Shown here: positions 35,735-44,149 of the stretch, one piece after another
Layout: every line of letters begins with the position of its first letter
Numbering within the stretch: the first letter of the stretch is position 1
Source of the DNA: Prochlorococcus sp. AG-355-A09
GTDB taxonomy: Bacteria > Cyanobacteriota > Cyanobacteriia > PCC-6307 > Cyanobiaceae
Reading direction: 5' to 3'
Assembly: GCA_003280995.1 (NCBI GenBank)
Contig: QCDG01000006.1
Location: 1-64,000, forward strand
Length of the DNA stretch: 64,000 nt
The notes under the pieces: generated by a model
Seen by the model: only the letters and a program-made list of their open reading frames with translations
Databases searched by the model: none
Told to the model about the DNA's origin: nothing
Program-made: the position numbers and the translations under genes

Positions 35735-35819
35735 GGAGAGGTGGCTGAGTGGTCGAAAGCGAACGACTCGAAATCGTTTAATAGGAAACTATTCGTGGGT
35801 TCGAATCCCACCCTCTCCG
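35735..35819 (+). tRNA. tRNA-Ser (anticodon CGA)
   Basis: A complete class II cloverleaf: acceptor GGAGAGG with CCTCTCC and discriminator G, anticodon loop CTCGAAA giving CGA (reads TCG), a long variable arm TAATAGGAAACTATTC, T arm GTGGG-TTCGAAT-CCCAC. No encoded CCA. SerS in this window would charge it. Confidence 0.97.
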
Positions 35820-35847
35820 TTAATAATAGTTTCTAGAAATCCCAAAA

Positions 35848-36010
35848 TTAAATAAGAGGCATTTATGTGCCCTCTTCGAGTCTTATGCACCTCGCTGTCC
35901 ACAAAGTCGATGAAGTGCTTTTGATTCCTAAATTATTTCTACTCCTACTGAATGGGAAAAGATAGTCGCGACAACCACAAAGCACTAATACTCGGGTATT
36001 AATACTCTAT
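35848..36010 (+). ncRNA. possible structured RNA between tRNA-Ser and the 54-aa gene
   Basis: A noncoding stretch with GC content well above the surrounding AT-rich DNA. It holds at least three local hairpins: AAGAGG...CCTCTT near 35854-35876, GCACCTCG...GATGAAGTGC near 35889-35919, and TAATACTCGGGTATTA at about 35986-36001, a perfect stem with TCGG loop. No convincing frame over 30 codons. An sRNA or an RNA leader of the following small gene are both possible; there is no terminator at its own end. Confidence 0.3.
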
Positions 36011-36062
36011 TAATTTCAATTGAATAGGAGGATAATTAAGGAGTAGAGATATAGGAGGTTTA

Positions 36063-36227
36063 ATGTTTATGAGACTCACCACTCCATTTACTGCCCTTAG
36101 AAATGCAACTTCAGATATTTGGAGAATGCATGATTTTAATTATCAACTACCAAAAGATCAAAGCCAAGATTATTGGGAAAAAGAATGTATAGACCACCCA
36201 ACAAGTTCTCATTGCAAAGTTTACTAA
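36063..36227 (+). CDS. 54-aa conserved-looking protein with C-terminal Cys-X8-Cys
   Basis: MFMRLTTPFTALRNATSDIW starts a 54-aa protein that ends EKECIDHPTSSHCKVY, with cysteines at 42 and 51. A strong ribosome site AGGAGGT (36053-36059) precedes the ATG by four bases and an intrinsic terminator follows 25 bp after the stop, so it is a self-contained gene. The ending (C, then P, then CKVY) resembles short picocyanobacterial proteins I have seen without function. A redox or metal role would be guesswork. Confidence 0.7.
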   Translation: MFMRLTTPFTALRNATSDIWRMHDFNYQLPKDQSQDYWEKECIDHPTSSHCKVY

Positions 36228-36251
36228 AGCTAATATAAATTCAAGACGTTA

Positions 36252-36278
36252 AAAAGACCCTTTTGAGGGTCTTTTCTT
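36252..36278 (+). terminator. intrinsic terminator after the 54-aa gene
   Basis: AAAAGACCC pairs perfectly with GGGTCTTTT around a TTTTGA loop and continues with T-rich sequence. Confidence 0.9.
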
Positions 36279-36320
36279 CTAAGTAAGTAGATATTCTTTT
36301 AGTATAAAACTAGAGAAGAT

Positions 36321-36923
36321 ATGGCTATTAATAATTCAATATCTAAATATGATTGGCAATACATCCTAAGTGCATCTCTTTTAATTTCAGTTTTTATACT
36401 TACAGATTTAATTGGAGTTATTGATAAAGAATATTTTTACTTTGTACCAAAATTAATTAGTGATCAACCTTATAGGATTTTCACATCAATACTAGTTCAT
36501 GCAGATTTAAATCATTTATTATCAAATATTGGTGGAATAATCATTACTAGATATTTTCTGATGAGACTTGGAATAGAAAGCAGATTTTTTTATCTGAAAT
36601 TTATTTTAATTTGTTCTTTTTTGAATTTTTTTATTATCTGGGTTTACGAAAAGATCTTGTCGTATTTAAATATTTATCCGAATTATGCTGCTTTAGGATT
36701 TAGCGGAATAATTTATGCTTTATTTGGATTTTTACTGTTAACGTCTTTTTATGGAAAGAGTCACTTTTTAGGCAAAAAAATTGGTTTAAAATCCAATTAC
36801 GAAGTGCAAAAAATGTTAAAGACAATATGCCTTATAGGTTTGGTTTTCTCATTTTTGCCAGGGGTAAGTTTATTAGGTCATTTAAGTGGATTTGTTGCAG
36901 GGTGTTTCTTATTCTTGATCTAA
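36321..36923 (+). CDS. rhomboid family intramembrane protease
   Basis: Six-helix serine protease of 200 aa. The catalytic serine is Ser128 in ALGFSGIIYALFGF and the histidine is His187 in LLGHLSGFVAGC; the oxyanion-hole residues His65 and Asn69 appear in HADLNHLLSNIGG. So the dyad is complete. Short cytosolic N-terminus and no extra domain. Substrate unknown. It follows the terminator of the small gene and so has its own start signal in the 40 bp before it. Confidence 0.9.
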   Translation: MAINNSISKYDWQYILSASLLISVFILTDLIGVIDKEYFYFVPKLISDQPYRIFTSILVHADLNHLLSNIGGIIITRYFLMRLGIESRFFYLKFILICSFLNFFIIWVYEKILSYLNIYPNYAALGFSGIIYALFGFLLLTSFYGKSHFLGKKIGLKSNYEVQKMLKTICLIGLVFSFLPGVSLLGHLSGFVAGCFLFLI

Positions 36924-36987
36924 ATAAGATAATTCTTTATTGATCAAATATATATAGATATTCACCCAGATATTCAACTTTTTTTAA

Positions 36988-37089
36988 TTATTTACCTTTA
37001 AACTGATCAATTTTGATATCGAAAGTAACTACCATTCCAATACTTATAAGCAGTAGTCCTATCGCAATTTGGGGTGAAGGTAATACCAT
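36988..37089 (-). CDS. possible small single-helix membrane protein
   Basis: From the ATG at 37089 the minus strand encodes 33 aa, MVLPSPQIAIGLLLISIGMV then VTFDIKIDQFKGK: one transmembrane helix and a polar tail. A GTG at 37110 would add VAVNNSH in front, and the frame is open further upstream. The hydrophobic pattern and lack of stops argue for coding, but there is no clear ribosome site, so this stays tentative. Confidence 0.4.
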   Translation of the reverse strand: MVLPSPQIAIGLLLISIGMVVTFDIKIDQFKGK

Positions 37090-37182
37090 ATGAGAATTAT
37101 TTACAGCCACTATATCGAATCTTCCCCAGTTACTAAGAAAGATTGAGTAATATTAACTCTGAATAAACCATCACCTTAAAAA

Positions 37183-37377
37183 ATGGCAAAAGTAGAAAAT
37201 GATCTTGATATATATTACGCAGTTGGAAATGCAAATACTCAAAGACAAGAAAACGAACTTGCAACAATTATGAAAAAACGAAATTCTGCAGGATGGAAGT
37301 TGATCTCTACAAGCACTGCAATAGTAGATACTAAAAACCTGTTTTCAAATCTTTATCTATTTTGGGAAAAGAAATAG
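37183..37377 (+). CDS. small conserved hypothetical protein (64 aa)
   Basis: Begins MAKVENDLDIYYAVGNANTQ and contains ELATIMKKRNSAGWKLIS followed by TSTAIVDTKNLF and YLFWEKK. The N...GW.L pattern resembles DUF4177-like small proteins, but the match is weak. No membrane helix. The region downstream to 37793 has no gene. Confidence 0.6.
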   Translation: MAKVENDLDIYYAVGNANTQRQENELATIMKKRNSAGWKLISTSTAIVDTKNLFSNLYLFWEKK

Positions 37378-37793
37378 CAAACGATACTTTAGATAATTTA
37401 TACTTTTTCCAAGTAAGTTGTACAAATTAGAAACTCTTCACACGTTAATCTCTGAGAAGTAAACACCCTTTTCACTGAATTAGTGTTTTCCATTATGTTC
37501 AGAAGTGGAAAACTGTCACATGTGACAGTTAAGTAACATTCCATTCAGCGCTTCCACGAAAAAGAATTAAATGACATATTTTGGAATTGTGTGAAGGAGT
37601 TGTTTTACTGAAAAAAGTGGAAACAAGGAAACACTTGATTTAGTGAAACAATAAATGGCCCCATTAAAGGGGTCTTTTTTTGCAAATTATTTGCTTCGTC
37701 AAAAATCAAAAAATAATATTCTAATAAACAAATTTTTGGATCATTTTTTTCTATGTTTCCCTTTATCTAATAATAAGTAATGTTTAGCGCAAT
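37378..37793. other. 416-bp gene-free stretch with palindrome, repeats and terminator
   Basis: No plausible protein frame. AACTGTCACATGTGACAGTT at 37511-37530 is a perfect 20-bp palindrome. Around it GTGGAA (37505-37510) and TTCCAC (37552-37557) could form an outer stem. AAGTGGAAAAC near 37504 recurs as AAGTGGAAAC near 37615, and CACTGAATTAGTG near 37473 has a near copy CACTTGATTTAGTG near 37632. A terminator closes the stretch at 37657-37681. The rest (37682-37793) is featureless AT-rich DNA. A noncoding RNA transcribed to the right is the simplest explanation. Confidence 0.5.
37657..37681 (+). terminator. intrinsic terminator with no gene before it
   Basis: GGCCCC pairs with GGGGTC (one G-U pair) around an ATTAAA loop, followed by seven T. 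The nearest upstream gene ends 280 bp earlier, so it probably terminates a noncoding transcript. Confidence 0.75.
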
Positions 37794-38048
37794 TTATTTT
37801 TCCCAAAAGGGGTCAGTAGTTAAAGAAACTTGTAAAGTACATTTTTTATTATTTTTAATTTCACTTATACAAGCCCTTACTGTTTCACCATTTACATCTA
37901 TTTCACAGGCTCCACAACTTCCTGTGAGGCAGCCAGTAGGGATTTCTAAACCCGCTTTTTCAGCAGAAGAAAACCAGTCATCTCCATCTGAAACAAATGT
38001 CTCTTTATTGTTGGGCCATATTATTTTTATGTTTTTTGTTTCTTTCAA
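37794..38048 (-). CDS. [2Fe-2S] ferredoxin, plant type
   Basis: An 84-aa ferredoxin with cluster ligands Cys40, Cys45, Cys48 and Cys60 in PTGCLTGSCGACEIDV and TVRAC; the last spacing is shorter than the classical X29, as in divergent small ferredoxins. It is shorter than PetF (about 97 aa) and lacks its ending, so it is probably a specialised electron carrier rather than the main photosynthetic ferredoxin. Its ATG overlaps the stop of cobQ by four bases, so the two are translationally coupled. Confidence 0.88.
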   Translation of the reverse strand: MKETKNIKIIWPNNKETFVSDGDDWFSSAEKAGLEIPTGCLTGSCGACEIDVNGETVRACISEIKNNKKCTLQVSLTTDPFWEK

Positions 38049-39574
38049 CTTAAAAATGATTTGAGATTTAAATGTTTGTGGAATTCATTCGCAAGATTAT
38101 CAATAATGGATTGTCTCTTTTCTTTATAAGATATTGATTTTTTATTTGATATTGGTAGATTTTTACTCTTCCTTATTAAATTAATATATTGAGCTCTCCA
38201 ACTATCATTTTCAAATATCCCATGAATGTAAGTTCCTGCAATAGTTCCTCCTTTATTATTTTCTTTGTACCAACCAAGATCTGAATCTTCAAAAATAGGA
38301 TTAATCTTCAATGAACTTTGGATATCATCTAATACAGTTTGACCATTATGAATTTCAAATCCATTAATTTCTGATTGGCATGGCCATATTGATTTAGAGT
38401 TGATTTGACGTGTAAATTTTTTCTTAAAGAAAGTCGTTTTTAATGGTAGTAATCCAATTCCTTTTATTTTTTGTTCAGAATAATTTTTGGAACCCTCTTT
38501 AAAATAAGGATCTTCAAGTGTAGTCCCTAACATTTGTAAACCTCCACATATTCCAATAATATTTCCTTCGTTTTTTGAATAGTCCCTTATATCCTTAGAT
38601 AAGCCAGAATTTTCAAGAAATATTTGATCTTTAATCGTTTGTTTACTGCCAGGCAGAATAATGAAGTCATACTTATTTAGATTTTGTGAATTTATAATCC
38701 ATTCAATAAATATTGTTTCTTCATTTTCTAGTGGATCAAAATCCGAAAAGTTACTAATAGACGGTAATTTTACAATTCCAACTTTGATTTCAGGATTTTT
38801 AGAAAGTGATTTTTTTTCTATTAAATCTAAAGAATCCTCTGGAGGAAATGAATCATTTAACCATGGAATAATTCCAATCACAGGTATTTGAGTCTTATTC
38901 TCTATCCATTTCTTTCCATCTTCAAATAATGAAAGGTCTCCTCTGAATCTATTTATAATAATTCCCTTAATAAGCTTCTTTTCTTCAGGCTTCATTAATT
39001 CAAGAGTACCAATTATTTGTGCAAATACGCCTCCCCTCTCAATATCAGTAACCAAAATGCAATTTGCATTTAAATATTTAGCAACTCTTAAATTAGTCAG
39101 ATCTCTATGAATTAAATTCATCTCAACCGGACTTCCAGCCCCTTCGATAATTAAACGGCAATTCGGATTCCCTTCGTAAATAGACTTTAAACTTTTTTTT
39201 ATTACTTCCCAGCCTGGAAAAAACCAATCTTTATAGTAATTTTGTGCTGTTGTGGTCCCTATGCTTTTGCCAAGGTGAATCACCTCGCTTATTGAGTTCC
39301 CTTGTGGTTTTAATAAAATGGGATTCATCTCTGCAGAGGGATTAATACCACAAGCAAAAGCTTGAAGTGCTTGTGAATATGCCATCTCTCCACCTTCCAA
39401 ATCAACCCAAGCGTTGTTACTCATATTTTGTCCTTTAAAAGGTATTGGTTCTTCTCCTAAATTTTTAAGAATCCTGCAAATAGCAGTAACAGTTAATGAT
39501 TTCCCTGCTCCACTGGAAGTGCCTAGGACCATTATTGGTTTCTTTATTTCATGTAATTTTTCTTCTAACTCCAT
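38045..39574 (-). CDS. cobQ: cobyric acid synthase
   Basis: Amidates four side chains of adenosylcobyrinic acid diamide using glutamine and ATP in cobalamin synthesis. The N-terminal P-loop-like segment is PIMVLGTSSGAGKSLTVTAI, then EPIPFKGQNMSNNAWVDLEG. The glutaminase half has IGICGGLQMLGTTLEDP with its nucleophilic cysteine and GTYIHGIFEND with the histidine. 509 aa is normal. Its own start lies 66 bp from the divergent maf start. The coupled ferredoxin is an uncommon partner for cobQ. Confidence 0.96.
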   Translation of the reverse strand: MELEEKLHEIKKPIMVLGTSSGAGKSLTVTAICRILKNLGEEPIPFKGQNMSNNAWVDLEGGEMAYSQALQAFACGINPSAEMNPILLKPQGNSISEVIHLGKSIGTTTAQNYYKDWFFPGWEVIKKSLKSIYEGNPNCRLIIEGAGSPVEMNLIHRDLTNLRVAKYLNANCILVTDIERGGVFAQIIGTLELMKPEEKKLIKGIIINRFRGDLSLFEDGKKWIENKTQIPVIGIIPWLNDSFPPEDSLDLIEKKSLSKNPEIKVGIVKLPSISNFSDFDPLENEETIFIEWIINSQNLNKYDFIILPGSKQTIKDQIFLENSGLSKDIRDYSKNEGNIIGICGGLQMLGTTLEDPYFKEGSKNYSEQKIKGIGLLPLKTTFFKKKFTRQINSKSIWPCQSEINGFEIHNGQTVLDDIQSSLKINPIFEDSDLGWYKENNKGGTIAGTYIHGIFENDSWRAQYINLIRKSKNLPISNKKSISYKEKRQSIIDNLANEFHKHLNLKSFLS

Positions 39575-39620
39575 TAGTAATTTATATTAATTTTAAAATT
39601 TATTAATTTTTAAATTGCAC

Positions 39621-39626
39621 TATAAT
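39621..39626 (+). promoter_or_regulatory. consensus -10 upstream of maf
   Basis: TATAAT lies 14 bp before the GTG at 39641, so the maf transcript would have only a short leader. Its presence suggests that the locus is still transcribed. Confidence 0.45.
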
Positions 39627-39640
39627 TTGGTAAAAAATTT

Positions 39641-40253
39641 GTGTTAATTCTAGCCTCTGCTTCTCAATCTAGAAAGAAATTACTAGAAAATTGTCAAATC
39701 GAATTTTTTCCAAATATCAAGTGACTTTGATGAAACTACTATTCAAGAAAAGAATATATTTAATTTAGCTTTGGAATTATCTTTTCAAAAGGCTAATAAT
39801 ATATCTGAAAATATTCACAACATATCATTGCCAGAAGAATTTAATTATGGTCCTTTGGAAATACTTGGGTGCGATTCAATTTTTGAATTTAAAGGAGAAG
39901 CTTATGGAAAACCATCTAATAAAGAGGAAGCATTTATAAGATGGAAAAAAATGTCTGGAGAATCTGGATTTTTACATACTGGTCATACTCTAATAATTGG
40001 GAATTTTGATTCAACTTCCAAAATTTTAGAAATCACTGAAATAATAAAAAAAACAGTAAGTTCAAGAGTTTATTTTTCTAATTTGGAAGATTGGGAAATC
40101 AAGAGTTATGTAGATACAAATGAACCTTTATATTGCGCCGGAGGATTTGCCTTAGAAGGTATAGGGGGTAAATATATAGAAAAAATAGAGGGTTGCTTCA
40201 GTAATGTAATGGGATTAAGTTTGCCATGGCTTAGAAGAAAATTGTATAGATAA
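39641..40253 (+). pseudogene. maf: Maf-like nucleotide pyrophosphatase, frame broken by one extra T
   Basis: Maf proteins hydrolyse non-canonical nucleoside triphosphates. From the GTG at 39641 the frame gives [20 protein letters not shown], the typical Maf N-terminus, but stops at 39722-39724. The rest continues in another frame: [20 protein letters not shown], then [37 protein letters not shown] and [13 protein letters not shown]-like residues, ending [10 protein letters not shown]. Removing one T from the run of six at 39704-39709 restores a single frame of about 203 aa. So this is a one-base frameshift at a homopolymer: recent inactivation, a sequencing error, or slippage. Confidence 0.85.
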
Positions 40254-40263
40254 TAAAATTGAG

Positions 40264-40298
40264 CAAAAAAAAACCCTATCCGAAAATAGGGCTTTTTT
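40264..40298. terminator. bidirectional terminator between maf and psbC
   Basis: CCCTAT pairs with ATAGGG around CCGAAA, with an A run on the left and a T run on the right, so it can end transcription from both sides. Confidence 0.85.
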
Positions 40299-40313
40299 AA
40301 GTTGAGATAGAAA

Positions 40314-41696
40314 TTAATCTAAATCAGGCATTTCTAGAGCTGGTTCACTCTTTCTGTCGATTCCTTTCTCGAAACCAGCAGCGGCTGCTCTAGCACGTCC
40401 AGCATGCCAAAGATGACCAATGAATGTAAACCATCCTAGGAAGAATTGAGCTGCAGCTAACCATTGTCTTAAGTTAACGAAGTTAACAGCATTAGGCTCT
40501 GTAATGATTCCACCAACAGAGTTGATAGAAGCGTTTGGAGCATGAGTCATATATTCAGCAGCTCTTCTTACCTGCCAAGGCTGAATATCATTTTGGATTT
40601 TCTCAAGGCTCAATCCATTAGGTCCTCTTAGAGGCTCTAACCATGGACCTCTGAAATCCCAAAATCTCATTGTTTCACCACCAAATATAATTTCACCAGT
40701 AGGAGATCTCATGAGATACTTACCTAGACCTGTTGGTCCCATTGTTGAACCAACGTTAGCTCCAATTCTTTGATCTCTCACTAGGAAAGTAAAGCTTTGG
40801 GCCTGTGAAGCTTCAGCATTTGTTGGGCCATAAAATTCTGAAGGGTAAGCAGTGTTGTTAAACCAGATGAAAGTTGAAGCAATAAAACTTGCTACACAAA
40901 TTCCACCAAGAGCGTAACTTAATAGTCCTTCACCATTCCAGATGAAAGCTCTTCTTGCCCATCCAAAAGGTTTGGTAAAGATATGGAATATTCCTCCAAT
41001 AATTGCAGTAATACCCACGTAAACATGTCCACCAACAATATCTTCAATGGAGTTAACACCGATAATGGAACCAGCTCCACCCCATGGAGATCTGAATAGA
41101 TAACCAAGAATAACTCTTGGATCTAGTGTTGGATTTACAAGTCTGACTTCACCACCACCTGGTGCCCAAGTGTCATATGCACCACCAATAAAACACCAGT
41201 TTACTGACCATGCTAGTGCACCTACACCAAGAACAATCAAATGATATCCGAGGATATTTGTCATTTGATTTTTATCTCTCCAGTCGGTTGAGAAAAATGG
41301 AAAATCTTCTTCAAGTTTTTCTGGACCTGCCAATGAATGGTAAATACCACCAAAACCAAGTACAGCAGAAGCTATCAAATGAACCACGCCTGCTTGGAAG
41401 AAAGGCATGATATCAGTAACTTCACCTCCTGGGCCTATTCCATAGCCAAACATTGCAACGTGTGGCATACAGATTAAACCTTGCTCCCACATTGGTTTAT
41501 CAAAAGTAAAATGATTAACCTCAAAGAGCATCATTGCTCCCGCCCAAAAGACTATTAGTCCAGAGTGAGCAATGTGAGCTCCTAATAAACGTCCAGATAA
41601 ATTGATTAGTCTAGCGTTACCTACATACCAGGCATAACCAGTTTCCTCAATACTTTGGTTTGGAGCTCTTAATAAATTATTAAAGGGCGTTTCCAC
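40314..41696 (-). CDS. psbC: photosystem II CP43 chlorophyll-binding protein
   Basis: Core antenna of photosystem II, six helices, 460 aa. It contains [20 protein letters not shown] at the start, [40 protein letters not shown], the long lumenal loop between helices V and VI with [20 protein letters not shown] (ligand to the Mn cluster), and the final [21 protein letters not shown] chose GTG at 41696: a strong GAGGAGGTT site sits 7 bp before it inside psbD, and the protein then starts (V)ETPFNNLL as in relatives. An ATG at 41723 is less likely. The coding overlap with psbD is 17 bp. Confidence 0.97.
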   Translation of the reverse strand: METPFNNLLRAPNQSIEETGYAWYVGNARLINLSGRLLGAHIAHSGLIVFWAGAMMLFEVNHFTFDKPMWEQGLICMPHVAMFGYGIGPGGEVTDIMPFFQAGVVHLIASAVLGFGGIYHSLAGPEKLEEDFPFFSTDWRDKNQMTNILGYHLIVLGVGALAWSVNWCFIGGAYDTWAPGGGEVRLVNPTLDPRVILGYLFRSPWGGAGSIIGVNSIEDIVGGHVYVGITAIIGGIFHIFTKPFGWARRAFIWNGEGLLSYALGGICVASFIASTFIWFNNTAYPSEFYGPTNAEASQAQSFTFLVRDQRIGANVGSTMGPTGLGKYLMRSPTGEIIFGGETMRFWDFRGPWLEPLRGPNGLSLEKIQNDIQPWQVRRAAEYMTHAPNASINSVGGIITEPNAVNFVNLRQWLAAAQFFLGWFTFIGHLWHAGRARAAAAGFEKGIDRKSEPALEMPDLD

Positions 41697-42756
41697 GTGG
41701 AAGAACCTCCTCAGGGAATACAAAGTTTTCGTGTGGTTGATCCACAGAAGACATCCATGCTCGCATACCTTCGTTCAAAAGTATATTTTTTGTATAGAAA
41801 GTTTCAAATTCTGGATCTTCTGCTGCACGGATTTCTTGGCTTACGAAATCATAAGCTCTTAAGTTTAGTGCTAAGCCTACAATACCAATTGAAGATGTCC
41901 ACATACCCATAACAGGTACAAATAACATCAAGAAATGTAAGAAACGCTTGTTTGAGAAAGCAATACCGAAGATTTGACTCCAGAATCTATTTGCTGTAAT
42001 CATTGAATAAGTTTCTTCTTCTTGAGTTGGGTCAAAAGCTCTAAATGTTGAACTTTGAACCTTACCATCTGTATAAATACTTGTATCTTCATACAAAGTG
42101 TTTTGTACTGTAGCTCCATGAATAGCGCAAAGTAGAGCACCACCAAGAATTCCAGCAACACCCATCATGTGGAATGGATTTAAAGTGATATTGTGAAAAC
42201 CTTGAATGAACAGAATATAACGGAAGATTGCTGCAACACCGAATGAAGGTGCGAAGAACCAACTATGCTGTCCTAAGGGATAAATAAGGAAAATACTTGT
42301 GAATACTGCAATTACTGCTGAGAATGCTAGAGCGTTGTATGGTCTAATTCCAACAAGGCCAGCAATTTCAAACTGACGAAGCATAAAACCAATTAGGCCA
42401 AATACTCCATGTAATGCAACGAAGTTCCAAAGTCCACCAAGTTGTAGCCATCTTACGAAACTACCTTGGGCTTCAGGACCCCATAAAAATAGAAGACTGT
42501 GTCCCATGGCATCACCAGGGGTACTTACAGCTGCTGTTAAAAAGTTACAACCTTCAAGGTATGAGCTTGCAACTCCGTGTGTGTACCATGAGGTAACAAA
42601 TGTTGTTCCGACAAACCAACCACCTATAGCAAGGTATGCACAAGGAAGTAGAAGTAGTCCGGACCAACCAATAAATACAAAGCGGTCGCGCTTCAACCAA
42701 TCATCGAGGACATCAAACCATCCTCTTTGTGGGGCGCTACCAACTGCGATCGTCAT
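41680..42756 (-). CDS. psbD: photosystem II D2 protein
   Basis: Reaction-centre subunit binding P680, pheophytin and QA, 358 aa. It starts [20 protein letters not shown] and continues through the five helices with [40 protein letters not shown] (with His ligand to iron) and [20 protein letters not shown]. The ending [16 protein letters not shown] is typical. It is transcribed before psbC and shares 17 bases with it. The 182-bp divergent intergene with ycf4 must contain promoters for both. Confidence 0.98.
   Translation of the reverse strand: MTIAVGSAPQRGWFDVLDDWLKRDRFVFIGWSGLLLLPCAYLAIGGWFVGTTFVTSWYTHGVASSYLEGCNFLTAAVSTPGDAMGHSLLFLWGPEAQGSFVRWLQLGGLWNFVALHGVFGLIGFMLRQFEIAGLVGIRPYNALAFSAVIAVFTSIFLIYPLGQHSWFFAPSFGVAAIFRYILFIQGFHNITLNPFHMMGVAGILGGALLCAIHGATVQNTLYEDTSIYTDGKVQSSTFRAFDPTQEEETYSMITANRFWSQIFGIAFSNKRFLHFLMLFVPVMGMWTSSIGIVGLALNLRAYDFVSQEIRAAEDPEFETFYTKNILLNEGMRAWMSSVDQPHENFVFPEEVLPRGNAL
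41704..41712 (-). promoter_or_regulatory. internal ribosome-binding site for psbC
   Basis: On the minus strand GAGGAGGTT, inside the end of psbD, lies 7 bp before the GTG start of psbC and is the reason for choosing that start. Confidence 0.75.
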
Positions 42757-42938
42757 GAGAAATCGTTTTTAGCTTCGGGATACGCAGTGACTGTAACAAA
42801 GATTGAGAGTAATGTGGGGAAATATTTGTATATCTGAAATGCCTTGTAAAGCTTTCCTGACTTTTTTATTAAAAATTAGGTAAGAATACTCCCTTAGTTT
42901 GTTAAATTATCTGAATTAGGCTCTAAAAAAAGATAAAA

Positions 42939-43496
42939 ATGAATTCAGACCTCACATCATTCGATAAAATCGAACAAAAAATTGGTGGATCAAGAAAAAT
43001 TTCAAATTATATTATAGGAGGAATGTTGACTATAGGAGGCATTGGTTTTCTTTTGGCCTCTATATCTAGCTACACAGGAAGGGATTTATTACCTTTAGGA
43101 AATCCTTCAACTTTGTTGTTTATCCCTCAAGGAATAATAATGGGAGCATACGGAGTAATAGCAAATTTATTAAATTTTTATTTGTGGTATCTGGTTTACA
43201 TAAACTTTGGTTCAGGAAGTAATTATTTTGATAAATCCTCAAAATCTGTAGAAATAAAAAGAAAGGGATTATTTAAAGATGTTGAAGTTAAATTAAATTT
43301 TGATGAAATTAAATCTGTCAAGTTGGATATTAGTGAGGGATTTAATCCTAGAAGAAGAATTGCTTTAGTTTTAAAAGGTAGAAAAAAACCTCTCCCTTTA
43401 AGCGGAGCAGGTGAACTTAAACCACTGCTTCAGGTTGAAGAAGAAGGAGCTCGTCTAGCTAAATTTTTGGATGTTAATTTGGAGGGACTAAAATAA
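42939..43496 (+). CDS. ycf4: photosystem I assembly protein Ycf4
   Basis: Thylakoid scaffold for photosystem I assembly. Two N-terminal membrane helices (IIGGMLTIGGIGFLLASISS and LLFIPQGIIMGAYGVIANLL) followed by a soluble domain with LFKDVEVKLNFDEIKSVKLD and ISEGFNPRRRIALVLKGRKK, where RRxxxLxxKGRxxxPL is characteristic. The length of 185 aa is normal. Its last codons contain a ribosome site GGAGGG and its stop is part of the bases ATAA, which overlap the likely start of the next gene. Confidence 0.95.
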   Translation: MNSDLTSFDKIEQKIGGSRKISNYIIGGMLTIGGIGFLLASISSYTGRDLLPLGNPSTLLFIPQGIIMGAYGVIANLLNFYLWYLVYINFGSGSNYFDKSSKSVEIKRKGLFKDVEVKLNFDEIKSVKLDISEGFNPRRRIALVLKGRKKPLPLSGAGELKPLLQVEEEGARLAKFLDVNLEGLK

Positions 43497-44149
43497 AAAA
43501 AAAATATTTTTTAAAAACATTATCTTTTATACAGGTTTTGTTTTTGGTTCAAGCTTGTAATTATAAAAATAAGATTGATCCAAATTATTACTGCCAAAAA
43601 CTTAAATTTAGTTGTATTCAGAGTAATAAAGTTGTTTATTTTAAAACTTCAAAAGGTGATTTTGCGGTAAAATTATTTGGTAAAGATAACCCAGTAACAG
43701 TATCAAATTTTCTGGAAAACATAGAAAATAATATTTATTTAAATCAAAAATTTTATAAAATAATAACCTATCCCCAAATAAGATTTATACATGGCGGCGT
43801 TAATCCAGAAAATAAATCTTATATAGAACGAAAACAAAACCTGAATAAGATAAGTCCAACAATACCTTTAGAAATAAAATTCAAAGAAGAAGTAAAACCG
43901 AGATATAACTATCAAATAAAAAATCCTAGTGAGAAAGTAAATTTAGTTAATACTTTTGAAAGTGGATCAATTGCTATGGTTAAGAGCGGTAAGGATAAGT
44001 CTTCATCTACTGAATTTTTTTTTGTAACGACTAAGATCCCAGAGCTAGATGGAAGATATTCGATTTTTGGAAAGATTATTAAAGGATTAGACGTACTCGA
44101 AAAAATCAATAAAGAAGACTACATTAAGGCAGTCCAGATTACTAATTAA
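43493..44149 (+). CDS. cyclophilin-type peptidyl-prolyl isomerase, probable lipoprotein, non-AUG start
   Basis: Cyclophilin-fold protein: [60 protein letters not shown] and [20 protein letters not shown], the last two being cyclophilin signatures. The N-terminus reads (start)[21 protein letters not shown], a lipoprotein-like signal with a lipobox cysteine. There is no ATG in frame upstream of it; the first codon after the ribosome site GGAGGG (43481-43486) at ideal spacing is ATA at 43493, which overlaps the ycf4 stop as ATAA. In an ATGA version both start and stop would be normal. A TTG at 43538 is possible but would cut the signal peptide. Confidence 0.8.
   Translation: MKKKYFLKTLSFIQVLFLVQACNYKNKIDPNYYCQKLKFSCIQSNKVVYFKTSKGDFAVKLFGKDNPVTVSNFLENIENNIYLNQKFYKIITYPQIRFIHGGVNPENKSYIERKQNLNKISPTIPLEIKFKEEVKPRYNYQIKNPSEKVNLVNTFESGSIAMVKSGKDKSSSTEFFFVTTKIPELDGRYSIFGKIIKGLDVLEKINKEDYIKAVQITN

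Noticed and set aside
41697-41723. The ATG at 41723 as psbC start
   Set aside because: It would add MYSLRRFFH, whereas a strong ribosome site and the family N-terminus favour GTG at 41696.
42757-42938. Specific promoters for psbD and ycf4
   Set aside because: TTTACA and a TATACA-like element exist upstream of psbD but with wrong spacing, so no element is assigned.
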